DNA from: Bacillota bacterium | GTDB taxonomy: Bacteria > Bacillota > Clostridia > Peptostreptococcales > Anaerovoracaceae | Length of the DNA: 60,636 nucleotides | Direction: 5' to 3' | Assembly: GCA_028724585.1 (NCBI GenBank) | Contig: JAQYCQ010000003.1 | Location: 1 to 60,636, forward strand | Shown: in pieces, positions 44,427-53,213 of the stretch | How positions within the stretch are numbered: position 1 is the first letter of the stretch | Layout of the letters: every line of letters starts with the position of its first letter | Notes under the pieces: model-generated | What the model was told of the DNA's origin: nothing | Seen by the model: the letters and a program-made list of their open reading frames with translations, nothing else | Databases searched by the model: none | Made by a program: the position numbers and the translations under genes

Positions 44427-45197
44427 TCATTTTCCGGACGGCTGCTGGACGCTCTCTTCATCTCCATGCAGGACACTCAGCATTCTCATGAATATCCTCT
44501 TGAAATTTCCAAGCACATATCCTTCTTTCATACACACTACCGGAACACCGGAATTCATCGACAGATGGATATTGCTGTCTTCGATTATACCTCCGGCAAC
44601 CTGCATGTGAAGCATGCTGAATATCTCATTGAGAGATGGAAAACAGGATTCACCCTTTCCATAATTTTCTCTCCTCAGCCTGTTTATCACAGCGCAGCGT
44701 TTCTTTACTCCCAGCTTTTCCAGCATGTAATCCACTGAGTCTGCATCCCTCACTGAAGCGAGCTCCTGAGTCAGCATGACAACAGTCAGATCCGAGCTTT
44801 TGACAGCGGCTTTCCAGTCGCTTCCCATACCCGGAGGTGTGTCTATAACTATGAAATCAAAATCAGGCGCTACCTGGCCGAGAAGCTTTACGATATCGCT
44901 GTATCCTATCTCAGCTTTTGAAACATCCTGAGAAGCGGAAATAAGGTAAAGACAGTCGAACCTGTCATCCCTTATCATAGCCCTGTCTACAGGGCACAGC
45001 CCATTCACTACGTCCGACAGATCGTAAATTACCTGATTTTCCATGCCGAGGCATATATCCACATTCCTCAGGCCTGTATTGAGGTCTATTATCAGAACGC
45101 GGCTTTCATTCATAGCCAGCAGGGCTGCCAGATTTACAGAGAACATTGTTTTACCTGTTCCGCCTTTTCCAGATGTTACAGCAATTGTGACACTCAT
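44427..45197 (-). CDS. minD: MinD-like septum-site ATPase
   Basis: The 256-residue ParA/MinD protein has deviant Walker A KGGTGKT, IIDLNTGLRNVDICLG and FIVIDTPPGMGSD. The C-terminal GNFKRIFMRMLSVLHG could be the amphipathic membrane-targeting helix. In related Clostridia minC and minE flank minD in this cluster; neither is present. AAGGACGAT precedes the ATG. It lies 95 bases after pbp2. Confidence 0.85.
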   Translation of the reverse strand: MSVTIAVTSGKGGTGKTMFSVNLAALLAMNESRVLIIDLNTGLRNVDICLGMENQVIYDLSDVVNGLCPVDRAMIRDDRFDCLYLISASQDVSKAEIGYSDIVKLLGQVAPDFDFIVIDTPPGMGSDWKAAVKSSDLTVVMLTQELASVRDADSVDYMLEKLGVKKRCAVINRLRRENYGKGESCFPSLNEIFSMLHMQVAGGIIEDSNIHLSMNSGVPVVCMKEGYVLGNFKRIFMRMLSVLHGDEESVQQPSGK

Positions 45198-45292
45198 ATC
45201 GTCCTTCTCTCCCGGACCAGAAACTTCATCAGAAATTTCTCTGAATATTTTTACCAGTAAGTTATAACTTTATACAGACATTATACATGATT

Positions 45293-48106
45293 TTATACAG
45301 CAGGATCGTCTCCGCCTGAAGCAGCCGCGGCATTGCCGCCAGCTGAGGAATCCTCGAGAGCATTGCCTACAAGATCGTAATTGCCGGAAGCGTACTGCTT
45401 CTGCAGATCGAGATACTGGCCGATGATCTCACGCGCTACAGGTCCCGCATAGGCACCGGCGCCTCCCTGGAAGAGAAGTACCGATACGGCGATCTGAGGA
45501 TCGTCCGTAGGGCCGAAAACAATGAACCAGGCGAAGTTGCTGTAGCTCCTCTTGTACTTGTCTATATCATCTGACTTCGCGTCCGAAAGATTCATTACAG
45601 CTCGTCTCACAGCTATGGCTTCGCTGCTGTATGTCTTGGGGTCTTCCTTCATAAGCCTTTTCATCTCTGTCTGCACCTGATCAAATGTAAGGCCCGGCGC
45701 TATTCCGGAGAGATGCTGCTTTATGTACTCTACTTCATCCGGAGTATTTATCTTTCCTGATTTCTGTGCTGTACCGGTTTTGGCGCCGACGCTGTAAGGG
45801 AAACCTCCGAATACTTTCTTGGCTGTACCATTGCTGCCCTGCGCTACGAGATGCATGCCCTGCTGTATTACCTTCCAGGCGTCAGAGTTAGAATTTTCAA
45901 CAGTGACTCCCTTGTTTTCGCTTATCTGTCTGCCCTCTACTTCCTTAGTCAGCGTCAGGTCATAGAGAGTGCCTCCATTTGCGACGGTTGCCACGTACCT
46001 CGCCATCTGAGCAGGCGTATAGGCATTTTCGCCCTGTCCTATCGAAAGGTTGAGCTTATCGCCGGTAGTCCATTTGCCCTGGCCCACATAGTCAGACCTT
46101 ATCTTGTCCGTCAGCTCGTCCAAACTGTCATTTTTTACGCCCAGATCTTTGAGCTGATCCTTGACTACATTCCTGGTCATGGTGTTGTTATCGCTGTCTA
46201 CCCATGATGTGATCGTCGAGATATTTTTCTCAAGCTTGTTCTTATTGTCAGCAATATCAGATTCAAAAAGCTTAGAGGCGTTTACCTTGAGGTAATAGCT
46301 GAGCTGTGACTTGATATTCTTGTTCTTGGATTCCTCACTCGGAACTCCTGCGATCGTTTCTGATATCTCAAGGCCTGTTTTTTCATTCATGCCAAGCTTT
46401 TTAGCGTAGTCCATTACGTTGCTTATGTCATGATCGACATTAAGCTTAGAGCCCGAAGCCAGGTTCCTGCCGGAACCGAGATCATACATAAAATAGTTGC
46501 ATGATACTTCAAGCGCGGTCCTCATGTTCAGTCCGCCGTGCGATCCATGATATTCATTCCAGATCCAGCAGCCGAACGTCCTGGAGCCAAGCTTTACATA
46601 ACCGGCGCAGGTAAGGTAGGTATTAGGGCTGAATCCCGCGTTGAGAGCGCTCAGGCATGTGATAGGCTTGAACGTTGAACCCGGCTGAACGGATGTCATC
46701 GTAGCTATATCATAAAGAGGTCTCGCTGACAGCGGATCTCTCGGGTTTGTGCTCTGGAGCGAATCCCAGTCCTCAGATGAGATTCCTTCCGCGAAAAGAT
46801 TCGGGTCATAACCCGGATAACTGGCAAGCGCCAGGACCTGTCCCGTCTTTACGTCAACAGCTACAGCCGCGCCCGCGTTGCAGTTAGGATAAGCGTGGCT
46901 GAATCCGAAGCTGCCGTATTTGCTCTGGAAGGATCCTCCGCGCTGTATTCCCTTTATCGCTTTTTCAAGAGATTTTTCAGCGACCTCCTGAAGGTTAAGA
47001 TCGATGGAAAGTGTTACATTCTTTCCCGGTTTAGGTTCAGTCGAGCTTATCTCAGATACCTGCTGTCCTTCTGCATTTACCTCTATGGTCTTCGATCCCG
47101 GCTTGCCCTTAAGGACTGATTCGTAATAGCTCTCTATGCCTTCTTTTCCGATCAGGTCCGTGCTGGAATAACCCTTCTTTACATACTCAGCCTTTTCGGA
47201 CTCCGAGATGCTCCCCAGATAGCCTATAACATGGCTGGCTGTACTTCCGTTAGGATAGTACCTTACTGATTTCCTTTCCACCTGTACTCCCGGATATTTA
47301 GAAGCGTTCTCCTGAAGTTCGATGACTGTCTGCTGTGAAGCGCTCGACGCGATCTCTGCAGGCATGTAGCTTTGATAGCCCAGATTCTTAAGGGCGTTTC
47401 TGACTATCAGGATCTTGCGGGCATCGGCGTCTGACAGAGAAGAATCTATATCATATTTTTTCCTGAGTTTGTTAAACGCTTTCTTGGCGCTAAGATCTGT
47501 ATCCAGCTGAAATCCCTCAAGGAATTTTTCAAGCTCAAGCTGGCTGGTGTACTTCATGTTTTTTACAGAAATAGGAGGAAAGATACTATATGTATTCTGA
47601 AGCTCTTTCTGAGCGTCATAATTGCTCAGGCTTTTATCTATGCCCTCTCTTTCTCTCAGTTCCTTAAATGCCTGTTTTGCCGTGAGGTCTGTGCTCATGT
47701 CCTGACTTTTCAGCCAGGATTTCATATCATTATCATAAGTATACGAAAACGATCCGTCTTCGTTGATTATGATAGGAAATTCATCTGTGATAGTGTCGCC
47801 GTTCTTCTCAAGAAGATCCATGAGCTTGAGGGCAACATCGTTGAGATTTTTCTCATCTGTATCCGCGGCTATCATATTTACAGCGAACAGCTGCTTGTTG
47901 CCGGCGATCAGCCTTCCGTACCTGTCGAATATCTCGCCCCTGGCAGCGGAAGTATATACTGTCTTTGTACTCAGATTGTCAGCAGCGTCCGACCATGACT
48001 TGTGCTGTATTACAGTCAGGTAGAACAGCCTGCCCCCCAGCAGGCACATCAGGATGATGAACGTTATCACGACGATCATATGCCTGTTCTTTAGATATGA
48101 TCCCAA
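45293..48106 (-). CDS. mrdA: Penicillin-binding protein 2 (class B, elongation)
   Basis: The 937-residue protein has an N-terminal membrane anchor (about 10-33), a long pedestal domain and a transpeptidase domain with STFK (477-480), SCN (535-537) and KTG (776-778). It cross-links peptidoglycan with RodA. The pedestal carries an internal duplication: DLTAKQAFKELREREGIDKS (about 140) and DLSAKKAFNKLRKKYDIDSS (about 204). A large insert (about 565-680) sits within the transpeptidase domain. Start is TTG at 48106, 8 bases after AGGAGG. The tail is Gly/Ala-rich. Confidence 0.94.
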   Translation of the reverse strand: MGSYLKNRHMIVVITFIILMCLLGGRLFYLTVIQHKSWSDAADNLSTKTVYTSAARGEIFDRYGRLIAGNKQLFAVNMIAADTDEKNLNDVALKLMDLLEKNGDTITDEFPIIINEDGSFSYTYDNDMKSWLKSQDMSTDLTAKQAFKELREREGIDKSLSNYDAQKELQNTYSIFPPISVKNMKYTSQLELEKFLEGFQLDTDLSAKKAFNKLRKKYDIDSSLSDADARKILIVRNALKNLGYQSYMPAEIASSASQQTVIELQENASKYPGVQVERKSVRYYPNGSTASHVIGYLGSISESEKAEYVKKGYSSTDLIGKEGIESYYESVLKGKPGSKTIEVNAEGQQVSEISSTEPKPGKNVTLSIDLNLQEVAEKSLEKAIKGIQRGGSFQSKYGSFGFSHAYPNCNAGAAVAVDVKTGQVLALASYPGYDPNLFAEGISSEDWDSLQSTNPRDPLSARPLYDIATMTSVQPGSTFKPITCLSALNAGFSPNTYLTCAGYVKLGSRTFGCWIWNEYHGSHGGLNMRTALEVSCNYFMYDLGSGRNLASGSKLNVDHDISNVMDYAKKLGMNEKTGLEISETIAGVPSEESKNKNIKSQLSYYLKVNASKLFESDIADNKNKLEKNISTITSWVDSDNNTMTRNVVKDQLKDLGVKNDSLDELTDKIRSDYVGQGKWTTGDKLNLSIGQGENAYTPAQMARYVATVANGGTLYDLTLTKEVEGRQISENKGVTVENSNSDAWKVIQQGMHLVAQGSNGTAKKVFGGFPYSVGAKTGTAQKSGKINTPDEVEYIKQHLSGIAPGLTFDQVQTEMKRLMKEDPKTYSSEAIAVRRAVMNLSDAKSDDIDKYKRSYSNFAWFIVFGPTDDPQIAVSVLLFQGGAGAYAGPVAREIIGQYLDLQKQYASGNYDLVGNALEDSSAGGNAAAASGGDDPAV

Positions 48107-48128
48107 AATATATGCCTCCTGTCTAACT

Positions 48129-48629
48129 TTAATTCAAATGCATAAGAAAGCCCTGGCTTCTATGTCTTCTGTTGTATATCACATCTGCCGCGAAAAGGAC
48201 TATATAATCCCACACGACAGTTCCCGGAACACGTTTGAGCACAAAAAGAAAACTCAGGTCTGACTGCATGAACACTATGTATATCAGCCAGCTGCCTGCC
48301 GAGAAAACGAATACTGCCAGCGCCGTCAGCAGCAGGAGGACCAGCTTGTTGTCCGCGTAAACCTTCCTGCCCAGATAGAGCATGAGACCGCCGACCGCCA
48401 GATAAAGAAGCGCCGATGAGCCTGAAAGCTGCCCGTAACATACATCCTGTAAAAATCCGAAAGCGACGGCACAGCCGAGGCCGAACCTGTAATCATCGAT
48501 GATAGTATAGTACAGGGTCAGCGCAAGCAGCAGATTCGGTATCCCCCCGCAGATCGAGAAGTAGTGCATCAGATTTCCCTGGAGCAGAAAGCAGACAAGA
48601 GATATTATTATCGTTATTAATCTGCGCAT
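48129..48629 (-). CDS. mreD: Rod shape-determining protein MreD
   Basis: The 166-residue protein is very hydrophobic with about five helices (MRRLITIIISLVCFLLQGNL; LLLALTLYYTIIDDYRFGLG). Position between mreC and pbp2 plus topology identify MreD, the membrane partner of MreC. AGGGACAGGAA precedes the ATG; 11 bases after mreC. Confidence 0.88.
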   Translation of the reverse strand: MRRLITIIISLVCFLLQGNLMHYFSICGGIPNLLLALTLYYTIIDDYRFGLGCAVAFGFLQDVCYGQLSGSSALLYLAVGGLMLYLGRKVYADNKLVLLLLTALAVFVFSAGSWLIYIVFMQSDLSFLFVLKRVPGTVVWDYIVLFAADVIYNRRHRSQGFLMHLN

Positions 48630-48640
48630 TTCCTGTCCCT

Positions 48641-49669
48641 CTATTTCCTCGAGCCTGAAGTTTCAGACGATGTTTTCGACGCGGTTTCCTTGTTTGTTGA
48701 GGCTGTCGTTTTTTCTGATGATGAAGCCTGACTGCCCTTGGATCCGGATTCCGCGGTCTGGGCAGTCTTAGATGTATCAGCTTCCGTTTTCGCTGCCTCA
48801 GCTGACTTGTCCTTATCTGAGGATTCCTTAGATCCGTTGGAAGCAAGGATAGTGACAGTTTTTGCCGAATAAAAATCTACTGAAGGTTCAGCGGTAACAG
48901 TGACCTGGCCTGTGCTCTTATCCTTATTGACCTTCTTTACTGTGCCGATCTCTATCCCTCCAGGATAGTTTCCAAGTCCGGACGTCATCAGCACGGCTCC
49001 CTTGGTGATAGTTTTTTGCGTATCGAAGAGATATCCTGTAAGTACACCCTTTCCGTCTCCGGAAACCATGCCCAGGACATCAGACGCGGATTTGTCGTAG
49101 AAGCTCACCGACATAGTGGAATCAATGATCCCTGCTACCTTGGCAGTGCTTCCTGTAACAGACACTACCCTGCCTACCAGACCGTCCTCATTAACTACCA
49201 GGCTGCCTTTCTTCACTCCGTCGTTTTTCCCGGCGGATACTGTGATTATGCCGAACACTCCCGATTTATCGAGTGAAATGACATCAGCGCTTACTCTGTC
49301 ATAAGATGAAGCGTAATCTGAATAATTGAGAGACTCAGAAAGTGCTTTAAGTTCGCCGAGCTGTTTTTCATCCAGCTGTGCCTGGGCCAGTGACTCCTTG
49401 AGTTCCGCGTTCTCTTTTTTTAGATCTTTGTTTTCATTCTGATATTTCCTGAAGTGCACGACTCCGCTGAAAAAATCACCGATACTGCTGAAAGCTTTTG
49501 AAAAGCCGACCTGGGCATCGGCGGTAAGCCGCTGGGCCGCGCGTTCCGTGACCGGATCGTTTATGCTGTCGTTCTCAGTCCTCGCGGCGGACATAGTCAC
49601 GGTGGCAAGCATAAAGATGACGACCGCGATGACGAGAGTCTTACCCGCGTTTTCTCTTATCCATCTCAT
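48641..49669 (-). CDS. mreC: Rod shape-determining protein MreC
   Basis: The 342-residue protein has an N-terminal membrane helix (KTLVIAVVIFMLATVTMSAA), a coiled coil (about 75-115) and the MreC beta domain (VSADVISLDKSGVFGIITVS, KKGSLVVNEDGLVGRVVSV). The last 60 residues are a Ser/Thr/Lys/Glu-rich low-complexity tail outside the cell. MreC links MreB to PBP2 and RodA. Confidence 0.93.
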   Translation of the reverse strand: MRWIRENAGKTLVIAVVIFMLATVTMSAARTENDSINDPVTERAAQRLTADAQVGFSKAFSSIGDFFSGVVHFRKYQNENKDLKKENAELKESLAQAQLDEKQLGELKALSESLNYSDYASSYDRVSADVISLDKSGVFGIITVSAGKNDGVKKGSLVVNEDGLVGRVVSVTGSTAKVAGIIDSTMSVSFYDKSASDVLGMVSGDGKGVLTGYLFDTQKTITKGAVLMTSGLGNYPGGIEIGTVKKVNKDKSTGQVTVTAEPSVDFYSAKTVTILASNGSKESSDKDKSAEAAKTEADTSKTAQTAESGSKGSQASSSEKTTASTNKETASKTSSETSGSRK

Positions 49670-49708
49670 TTACTTTTACCTGTACAAATCTGTAATAGTG
49701 CATTAAGA

Positions 49709-49754
49709 AGATATGAGCCATAAGTTAAGTGTTATTAACCTGTGGCTCATATCT
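49709..49754. repeat. Large hairpin between mreB and mreC
   Basis: AGATATGAGCCA/TGGCTCATATCT (12 bp) encloses an internal loop and a second stem GTTAA/TTAAC. No T-run follows on the minus strand, so it is more likely a processing or stability element of the mreBCD mRNA than a terminator. Confidence 0.7.
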
Positions 49755-49772
49755 GAAAGATTTCCTCTGATA

Positions 49773-50864
49773 TTAATAATTATTATAGTTATTGGCGTTA
49801 GGGCTGTTGTTCTGGATCGCGTTCTGGTACGGATTCTTTGCTCTGACGTGGTTCTGGATAGTCTCCATATTCTGAAGGCTCAAGCCTGTGCCAAGCGCAA
49901 CTGCTTCGTCCGCGTTTTCCGCGATCACCGTCTTGATGCCTGTCTCCCTTTCGATAAGGCTGTCCAGACCTCTGAGCGCGGCTCCGCCGCCTGCCAGCGT
50001 CATTCCGCTGTTGATTATATCGGCAGCCAGTTCAGGAGGAGCGTTCTCTAAAGTGACCTTTACTCCATCGACTATAGCGTCTACGCATTCCTCGAGGGCC
50101 TTGCAGACATCTCTCGAGGATATCTCTATCGACTTAGGAAGGCCGGTTACCAGATCCCTGCCGCTGATATTCGTCTTGAGAACCCAGTCTGGGTCGCTCT
50201 CATCTATATAGGCACATCCGATGTCGATCTTAGCTCTCTCAGCCATCTTCTCGCCGATCATCAGGCTGTATACCTTTCTTATATAAGCTATGATAGCCTC
50301 GTTCATCTTGTCTCCAGCCATCCTGAGCGATGTGCTAGTAACTATTCCTCCCAGGGCAATGATAGCGATATCGGAAGTGCCCCCTCCGATATCTGTGATC
50401 ATGCATCCTGTGGATGAGTCGACATCGAGACCGGAACCTATAGCGGCAGCCATCGGTTCTTCCATGATGAACACATCCCTCGCGCCCATCTGGCGGGTAA
50501 CCTCTTCGACGGCTCTCTTCTCCACCTCGGTAACTCCCGAAGGGACGCCTATGACCACCCTTACAGCCGTAAAGAAAGATGATGTCCTGATCACCTTCGA
50601 TAAGAAAGACTTCAGCATGAGATGCGTCATGCCGAAATCAGAAATAACTCCGTCTCTCAGCGGTCTGACAACCTTAATGTGAGGGGGCGCGGCTCCGATC
50701 ATTTCTTTAGCTTCGTTGCCGACCGCGATGACCTTTTTCAGGTTGTTATTGTACGCTATAACAGATGCCTCATCGAGGACGATCCCTTTGCCCTTTACGT
50801 AGATGAGCGTGTTCGCGGTGCCTAGGTCTATACCTATGTCCTGTTTGAACAGACTGAGTCCCAT
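49773..50864 (-). CDS. mreB: Rod shape-determining protein MreB
   Basis: The actin-like protein (363 residues from ATG 50864) has phosphate 1 DIGIDLGTANTLIYVKGKGI, phosphate 2 ITDIGGGTSDIAIIALGG and adenosine motif LAGGGAALRGLD. The C-terminal tail after about residue 335 is unusually Asn/Gln-rich (KNPYQNAIQNNSPNANNYNN). Start chosen after AAGGAGTAAGTGATA; a GTG two codons upstream is part of that spacer. It forms the membrane filaments that guide RodA/PBP2. Confidence 0.95.
   Translation of the reverse strand: MGLSLFKQDIGIDLGTANTLIYVKGKGIVLDEASVIAYNNNLKKVIAVGNEAKEMIGAAPPHIKVVRPLRDGVISDFGMTHLMLKSFLSKVIRTSSFFTAVRVVIGVPSGVTEVEKRAVEEVTRQMGARDVFIMEEPMAAAIGSGLDVDSSTGCMITDIGGGTSDIAIIALGGIVTSTSLRMAGDKMNEAIIAYIRKVYSLMIGEKMAERAKIDIGCAYIDESDPDWVLKTNISGRDLVTGLPKSIEISSRDVCKALEECVDAIVDGVKVTLENAPPELAADIINSGMTLAGGGAALRGLDSLIERETGIKTVIAENADEAVALGTGLSLQNMETIQNHVRAKNPYQNAIQNNSPNANNYNNY
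49978..49990. repeat. TCC-triloop hairpin in mreB
   Basis: GCGGC-TCC-GCCGC, 5-bp stem, falls on the conserved GGGAAL codons and may be coincidental. Confidence 0.4.
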
Positions 50865-50884
50865 TATCACTTACTCCTTCTTGC

Positions 50885-50896
50885 CAGACGCGTCTG
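50885..50896. promoter_or_regulatory. 12-bp palindrome upstream of mreB
   Basis: CAGACGCGTCTG is a perfect palindrome in the 54-base gap between radC and mreB, about 20 bases before the mreB start; operator candidate. Confidence 0.3.
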
Positions 50897-50918
50897 ACAT
50901 AAATTTTTTATTGTTGGT

Positions 50919-51653
50919 CTAAAAGATCCCCTCGCGCTTCATGCTGACGAACCTGCCGTCACCTATGATTATGTGGTCAAGGACCTGTATTCCGAGTATA
51001 CGGCCGGCTTCTTCGAGCCTCCTGGTGAGCTCGATATCTGCCCTGCTGGGCGCCGGACTTCCGCTCGGATGGTTGTGAACCAGTATCACATTCGCCGCTC
51101 CGCGTCTCACCGCGTCGGCGAAAACCTCCCTCGGATGAGCCTCTGAGCTCGATATAGAGCCTATCGATACGTCCTCGAGGGAAATGATCTCATTTTTAAC
51201 ATTAAGCAGCAGCACCCTGAAATGCTCCTTACGGAGATAGCGCATATCTTCCATAAAAAGCGCAGCCGTCTCATCCGGTGTAGAAACACTTATCTTCCTG
51301 TTTCTTGGCGCCGTCATGATCCGCCTGCCGAGTTCCGCTGCCGCCAAAAGCACAGCCGCTTTTGCGGCTCCGATGCCCTTTACAGTACAGAGTTCCTCCG
51401 GGCTCGCGTCCCTGAGGAACAGTATTCCCGAGCTGTCGGCCGAAAGCACCCTCGACGCCAGATCCAGCGCCGAAGACTCTCTGGTCCCGCTGCCTATGAG
51501 CACAGCCACGAGCTCTGTATTCGAAAGAGACGAAACGCCGCTGCTGAATATCTTCTCGCGCGGCCTTTCCGCCTCTGGCATCTCCCTTATCATGAGTGGA
51601 TTGCTGTTTATTATTCTGTCTCCCTTCGGTAAAGGCAGATCCCGCCGGCTCAT
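50919..51653 (-). CDS. radC: RadC-family (JAB/MPN domain) protein
   Basis: About 244 residues: N-terminal RadC helix-hairpin region (MPEAERPREKIFSSGVSSLS, TVKGIGAAKAAVLLAAAELG) and JAMM metal motif ILVHNHPSGSPAPSRAD. RadC proteins are conserved but their role in repair is disputed. It lies between maf and mreB as in Bacillus (maf-radC-mreBCD). ATG 51653 follows AGGATGGCTGGTG; a GTG directly before it is possible. Confidence 0.93.
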   Translation of the reverse strand: MSRRDLPLPKGDRIINSNPLMIREMPEAERPREKIFSSGVSSLSNTELVAVLIGSGTRESSALDLASRVLSADSSGILFLRDASPEELCTVKGIGAAKAAVLLAAAELGRRIMTAPRNRKISVSTPDETAALFMEDMRYLRKEHFRVLLLNVKNEIISLEDVSIGSISSSEAHPREVFADAVRRGAANVILVHNHPSGSPAPSRADIELTRRLEEAGRILGIQVLDHIIIGDGRFVSMKREGIF

Positions 51654-51674
51654 CACCAGCCATCCTGCCCTCTT

Positions 51675-52256
51675 TTACTGAGCGTTAAGGTCAGCTCCTA
51701 GGCTGGCCAGCTCCTCCGAAAGGCGCTTTACCGGCAGACCGATCACATTGTCACGGTCACCGTCGAGCCTCTCGACATGCGCGGACCACTGTCCCTGAAC
51801 AGCATAGGATCCGGCCTTGTCCATAGGCTCTCCTGTGGAGATGTACTCCTTTATCTCTTCGTCGCTGTAATCGCCGAACACCACATCCGTCCGCTCGCAG
51901 AAGAATCTCGTAACCATTTCGTCCGCGCGTATCACACAGACTCCGGTATAGACACTATGAGTCCTGTTTTTCAGTTCCCTGAGCGTCTTAAAAGCGTCTT
52001 CTTCGTCGGCCGGCTTGCCGAGTATCTTCCCGTCATAAACGATAGTATCCGCTCCGATCACGAAAGCGTGAGGATGCTCCTCAGATACATACTGCGCCTT
52101 TCTCAGCGCGTTGTACATGCAGGCGGTACGAGGGTCTGTACCGTCAGGTATATCTTCGCTTACATGAGCTTCCTCGGCCCCGAAAGGGATTCCGGCATCG
52201 TTCATAAGCCTGCTCCGCCTCGGCGAAGCCGAAGCGAGTATGATCTGTGAAGCCAT
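51675..52256 (-). CDS. maf: Maf nucleotide pyrophosphatase
   Basis: The 193-residue protein begins MASQIILASASPRRSRLMND after GGAGGAAAAT; other motifs are FVIGADTIVYDGKILGKP and GSYAVQGQW. Maf enzymes hydrolyse non-canonical or pyrimidine nucleoside triphosphates and affect septum formation. First gene of the maf-radC-mreBCD-pbp2-minD set, with a clear promoter. Confidence 0.94.
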   Translation of the reverse strand: MASQIILASASPRRSRLMNDAGIPFGAEEAHVSEDIPDGTDPRTACMYNALRKAQYVSEEHPHAFVIGADTIVYDGKILGKPADEEDAFKTLRELKNRTHSVYTGVCVIRADEMVTRFFCERTDVVFGDYSDEEIKEYISTGEPMDKAGSYAVQGQWSAHVERLDGDRDNVIGLPVKRLSEELASLGADLNAQ

Positions 52257-52272
52257 ATTTTCCTCCGAATGA

Positions 52273-52287
52273 TCTGCCGTCGGCAGA
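52273..52287. repeat. 6-3-6 hairpin with GTC loop in maf leader
   Basis: TCTGCC-GTC-GGCAGA between the maf promoter and start codon; same 15-bp geometry as the triloop family but another loop. Confidence 0.55.
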
Positions 52288-52318
52288 CAGCAGAATAAAT
52301 TCCAGTCACGTAGTTTAT

Positions 52319-52347
52319 ATTTTAGCACGAATAAAATATCATAACAA
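52319..52347 (-). promoter_or_regulatory. maf-radC-mre promoter
   Basis: Minus strand TTGTTA (52347-52342), 17-base spacer, TAAAAT (52324-52319). Confidence 0.75.
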
Positions 52348-52361
52348 GCTCAGCATCCCCC

Positions 52362-52394
52362 GCCGGCTCCGCCGGCACTGCGCGCGGAGCGCGC
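52362..52394. repeat. Paired TCC/GGA triloop hairpins (intergenic)
   Basis: GCCGGC-TCC-GCCGGC (52362-52376), 3 bases, GCGCGC-GGA-GCGCGC (52380-52394). It lies just upstream of the maf promoter and downstream of the IMP-cyclohydrolase-like gene. Same layout as 24865 and 30383. Confidence 0.8.
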
Positions 52395-52422
52395 GGAACA
52401 CAGTGCCTGAGCTCATGCGTTC

Positions 52423-53139
52423 CTACTGCCTTGCGTTTATGATCTCCGTTTCGTACTTTCCTGTCTCGATATCAGTAACCCTTACGAAGAGGGAAACTTT
52501 ATTGTCCTTATTAAGGCTCTTCCAGATAGCCTGGGCAACCTCTGAAGCGCTGCCGTCAGCGACTGATACCAGCTCAGGCTCGCCTTCGAAGCTCGGAAGA
52601 GGATTGCCGTTGCCTTTATATGTGTGGATGAACCTGTATTCTCCCGCCTTAGGAGTCTCGTAGGCAAAAGTATATCTGAGGCATGAAGAAGGATCGCCGT
52701 TGTCAGACCTGATCACTGACATTGCGAAGCTGTAGTTTCCATTTTCGATATGCATGACGCTCGATATCCTCGGCGTATAGTTAGGCTCGTCCGGCTCGAA
52801 TGTCCTGCCGCGGAGCGACTGCTCAAAAGTCTGCTGTTTATCCATGAGCTCGTAGATCGTATCGGTCTGGTCGCCGTTTGTGATTATAGTCTTGTTTCCG
52901 AGAACTCTGACAGGAGCGTAGATGATGAGGCTCGGATCCTCTACCTTGGACTCGTCGAAAGCCTGAGTCCTGAGCCCTTCTCCGTCTTCTACAAAGACCC
53001 TGTTTCTGCTGTTTTCGCTTCTGCCCATGATGAAATAGGCAGCGACTGCTTTTTTGCCGTCTGACGATCTTCCGATAACTATGCCTCTGCCCGGGTATTC
53101 GTTATTTTCGAGCACTTCGCTGAGCGGTGTCATTTCCAT
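52423..53139 (-). CDS. IMP cyclohydrolase-like (PurO-type) protein
   Basis: About 238 residues from the ATG at 53139 (MEMTPLSEVLENNEYPGRGI), preceded by GGAGGAGACACA. The N-terminal YPGRGIVIGRSSDGKKAVAA, SRNRVF and DPSLIIYAPVR match the archaeal-type IMP cyclohydrolase family that closes the purine ring, and bacterial homologues are common in Clostridia. Whether it makes IMP cannot be told without knowing if purH occurs elsewhere. Confidence 0.8.
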   Translation of the reverse strand: MEMTPLSEVLENNEYPGRGIVIGRSSDGKKAVAAYFIMGRSENSRNRVFVEDGEGLRTQAFDESKVEDPSLIIYAPVRVLGNKTIITNGDQTDTIYELMDKQQTFEQSLRGRTFEPDEPNYTPRISSVMHIENGNYSFAMSVIRSDNGDPSSCLRYTFAYETPKAGEYRFIHTYKGNGNPLPSFEGEPELVSVADGSASEVAQAIWKSLNKDNKVSLFVRVTDIETGKYETEIINARQ

Positions 53140-53213
53140 TGTGTCTCCTCCAGGAATATATAAAATAAAATTATACGTTATTGGTCCCGACTTGGCGCTG
53201 AGCGCCATGGTCT

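Noticed and set aside
51271-51663. 130-codon open frame starting ATG at 51663
   Set aside because: It overlaps radC in another frame, and radC has complete family motifs; the product has no recognisable features.
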